From NCBI GenBank assembly GCA_000317655.1, contig CP003940.1:558001-622000 (forward strand): DNA of 64,000 bases. Direction: 5' to 3'. The stretch comes from Cyanobacterium stanieri PCC 7202 (GTDB lineage: Bacteria > Cyanobacteriota > Cyanobacteriia > Cyanobacteriales > Cyanobacteriaceae). The position numbers and the translations under genes were made by a program. The notes beneath the pieces are model-generated. The model was not told the DNA's origin. It saw only the letters and a list, made by a program, of their open reading frames with translations, and ran no database searches. Shown here piece after piece: positions 63,205-64,000 of this stretch. The number at the start of each line of letters is the position of its first letter. Position 1 is the first letter of the stretch.

Positions 63205-64000
63205 AAACCCATACGCTCTAGCTCATTATTCATAATAACCTCAACATTTTGATATTCTGCCACCACAAGGGGAACTAACTCACTAATAGCCATCATATTT
63301 CCTTTGATAGTATGGCTTTCTACCTGACGACATAATTCCGACAAATAAGTAGCCCCAAGGGTAAGACTACTAGACTTGAGGGTATGGGAACTAATTTTAA
63401 TTTGGTCTAAATCTTTATTCTCTAAACCCATTTTTAAATTTTCCATCAATTGAGGACTATCTTCTAAATAGGAATTGATTAAGTCTCGGAAAACTTCGAC
63501 GAAATCTTCTTCTCCGATCATATCTTTCAATTCGGCAATAATATTTTCATCTAATTTGGTCATGGATCCTTCTATAACAGGTTTTTGCTTGAGATAATTA
63601 CTATTAAATATAACGGCAGTGTCAGATTTTCTAACGGTTTTTAACTTTTCAATCAATGCCTCCACTTTAACGGGTTTAGATAAATAATCATCCATTCCCG
63701 CCTCAAGACATCTTTGTCTATCTCCCTCCATAGCATTGGCCGTCATGGCAATAATACAAGGGCGTTGTCCCTGAAAATCGCTATTAGAACTATTCCAGAG
63801 GGTACGAATTTGACGAGTGGCCGTTAGACCATCCATTTCTGGCATTTGTACATCCATTAAAATTAAATCATAGGATTGACGACGTAAAGCATCTAAAACT
63901 TCTAAACCATTGCCCACCACATCAGCACGATAGCCCAGACGTTTGAGAATATTAGTAATCACTTTTTGGTTAATAATATTATCCTCGGCGATCAATATTT
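63201..64000 (-). CDS. Hybrid histidine kinase, C-terminal part (receiver + Hpt), cut by window edge
   Basis: The frame is open to the window edge. The first visible residues (ILIAEDNIINQKV) begin a receiver domain with the acid pair, phospho-Asp in LILMDVQMPEMDG, Thr in IAMTANAM and Lys in LSKPVK. The last 110 residues form an Hpt domain with phospho-His in ISSHTLKSSS. This order is typical of the end of a large hybrid sensor kinase whose kinase core would lie beyond 64000. Its partner regulator is unknown. Confidence 0.88.
   Translation of the reverse strand, partial: ILIAEDNIINQKVITNILKRLGYRADVVGNGLEVLDALRRQSYDLILMDVQMPEMDGLTATRQIRTLWNSSNSDFQGQRPCIIAMTANAMEGDRQRCLEAGMDDYLSKPVKVEALIEKLKTVRKSDTAVIFNSNYLKQKPVIEGSMTKLDENIIAELKDMIGEEDFVEVFRDLINSYLEDSPQLMENLKMGLENKDLDQIKISSHTLKSSSLTLGATYLSELCRQVESHTIKGNMMAISELVPLVVAEYQNVEVIMNNELERMGF

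Overview
The window is chromosomal DNA from a low-GC unicellular cyanobacterium. The evidence is psbD-psbC, the split-intein DnaE C-terminal half, ntcA, lrtA, a group 3 sigma factor (sigF type), a CAAD/CURT1-type thylakoid protein, many HIP1 octamers (GCGATCGC) and several cyanobacterium-specific families (DUF3326, DUF3155, Mo-nitrogenase-C-like). The style resembles Cyanobacterium or Geminocystis, but that placement is inference. Most of the window is housekeeping genes on both strands in short transcription units.

Layout. 0-10 kb: the tail of a LuxR-type regulator, an ATP-grasp ligase/creatininase pair, an EVE protein, a large RNB-family ribonuclease with dsRNA-binding-like repeats, a secreted FAD oxidoreductase, a DUF3326 protein and a CAAD protein. 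10-14 kb: signal peptidase I, an orphan Zn/Mn-binding lipoprotein gene flanked by two near-identical repeats, and dnaE-C with its intein. 14-25 kb: psbD-psbC, glcE-like, desC, pyk, a TerB/Mo-nitro_C protein, a structured RNA candidate, an ArsA/Get3 ATPase and cimA. 25-37 kb: a conserved protein, ntcA divergent from fabI, a DnaJ-like chaperone, a REC-kinase hybrid, lysA, and cdaA (c-di-AMP synthase) convergent with pgpH (c-di-AMP phosphodiesterase). 37-45 kb: tRNA-Cys, a CYTH protein, ndk, an unrecognised three-gene HNH operon, a gyrA/parC-type gene, a 1 kb gene-poor stretch and a PEP-CTERM protein. 45-57 kb: tRNA-Leu overlapping an M48 protease gene, moaE, a 47-residue zinc-ribbon ORF, an MFS transporter, two glycosyltransferases, tkt, galE and a HEAT-WD40 protein. 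57-59 kb: a decayed Tn3-family element with 44 bp inverted repeats and a 5 bp target duplication. 59-64 kb: lrtA, a sigF-type gene, a repeat-bearing lipoprotein, an ABC ATPase and the tail of a hybrid histidine kinase.

Repeats. At least four dispersed families occur. The first is a 190-260 bp MITE-like element with about 20 bp inverted ends (five copies, two of which carry a 20 bp palindrome). The second is a 108 bp element with 10 bp inverted ends around a C5/G5 hairpin (three copies). The third is a short hairpin repeat around CTCCCCTTGAAAGGGGAG (three copies). The fourth is 7-nt-period tandem tracts. No transposase for the two MITE-like families is in the window.

Most unusual content: the small HNH-nuclease operon at 38.4-39.7 kb, the structured RNA candidate at 22.0-22.2 kb, the Tn3-type element that keeps its tyrosine recombinase but has lost most of its transposase, the RNB enzyme with three dsRNA-binding-like modules, and the repeat families that overlap stop codons or bracket genes.
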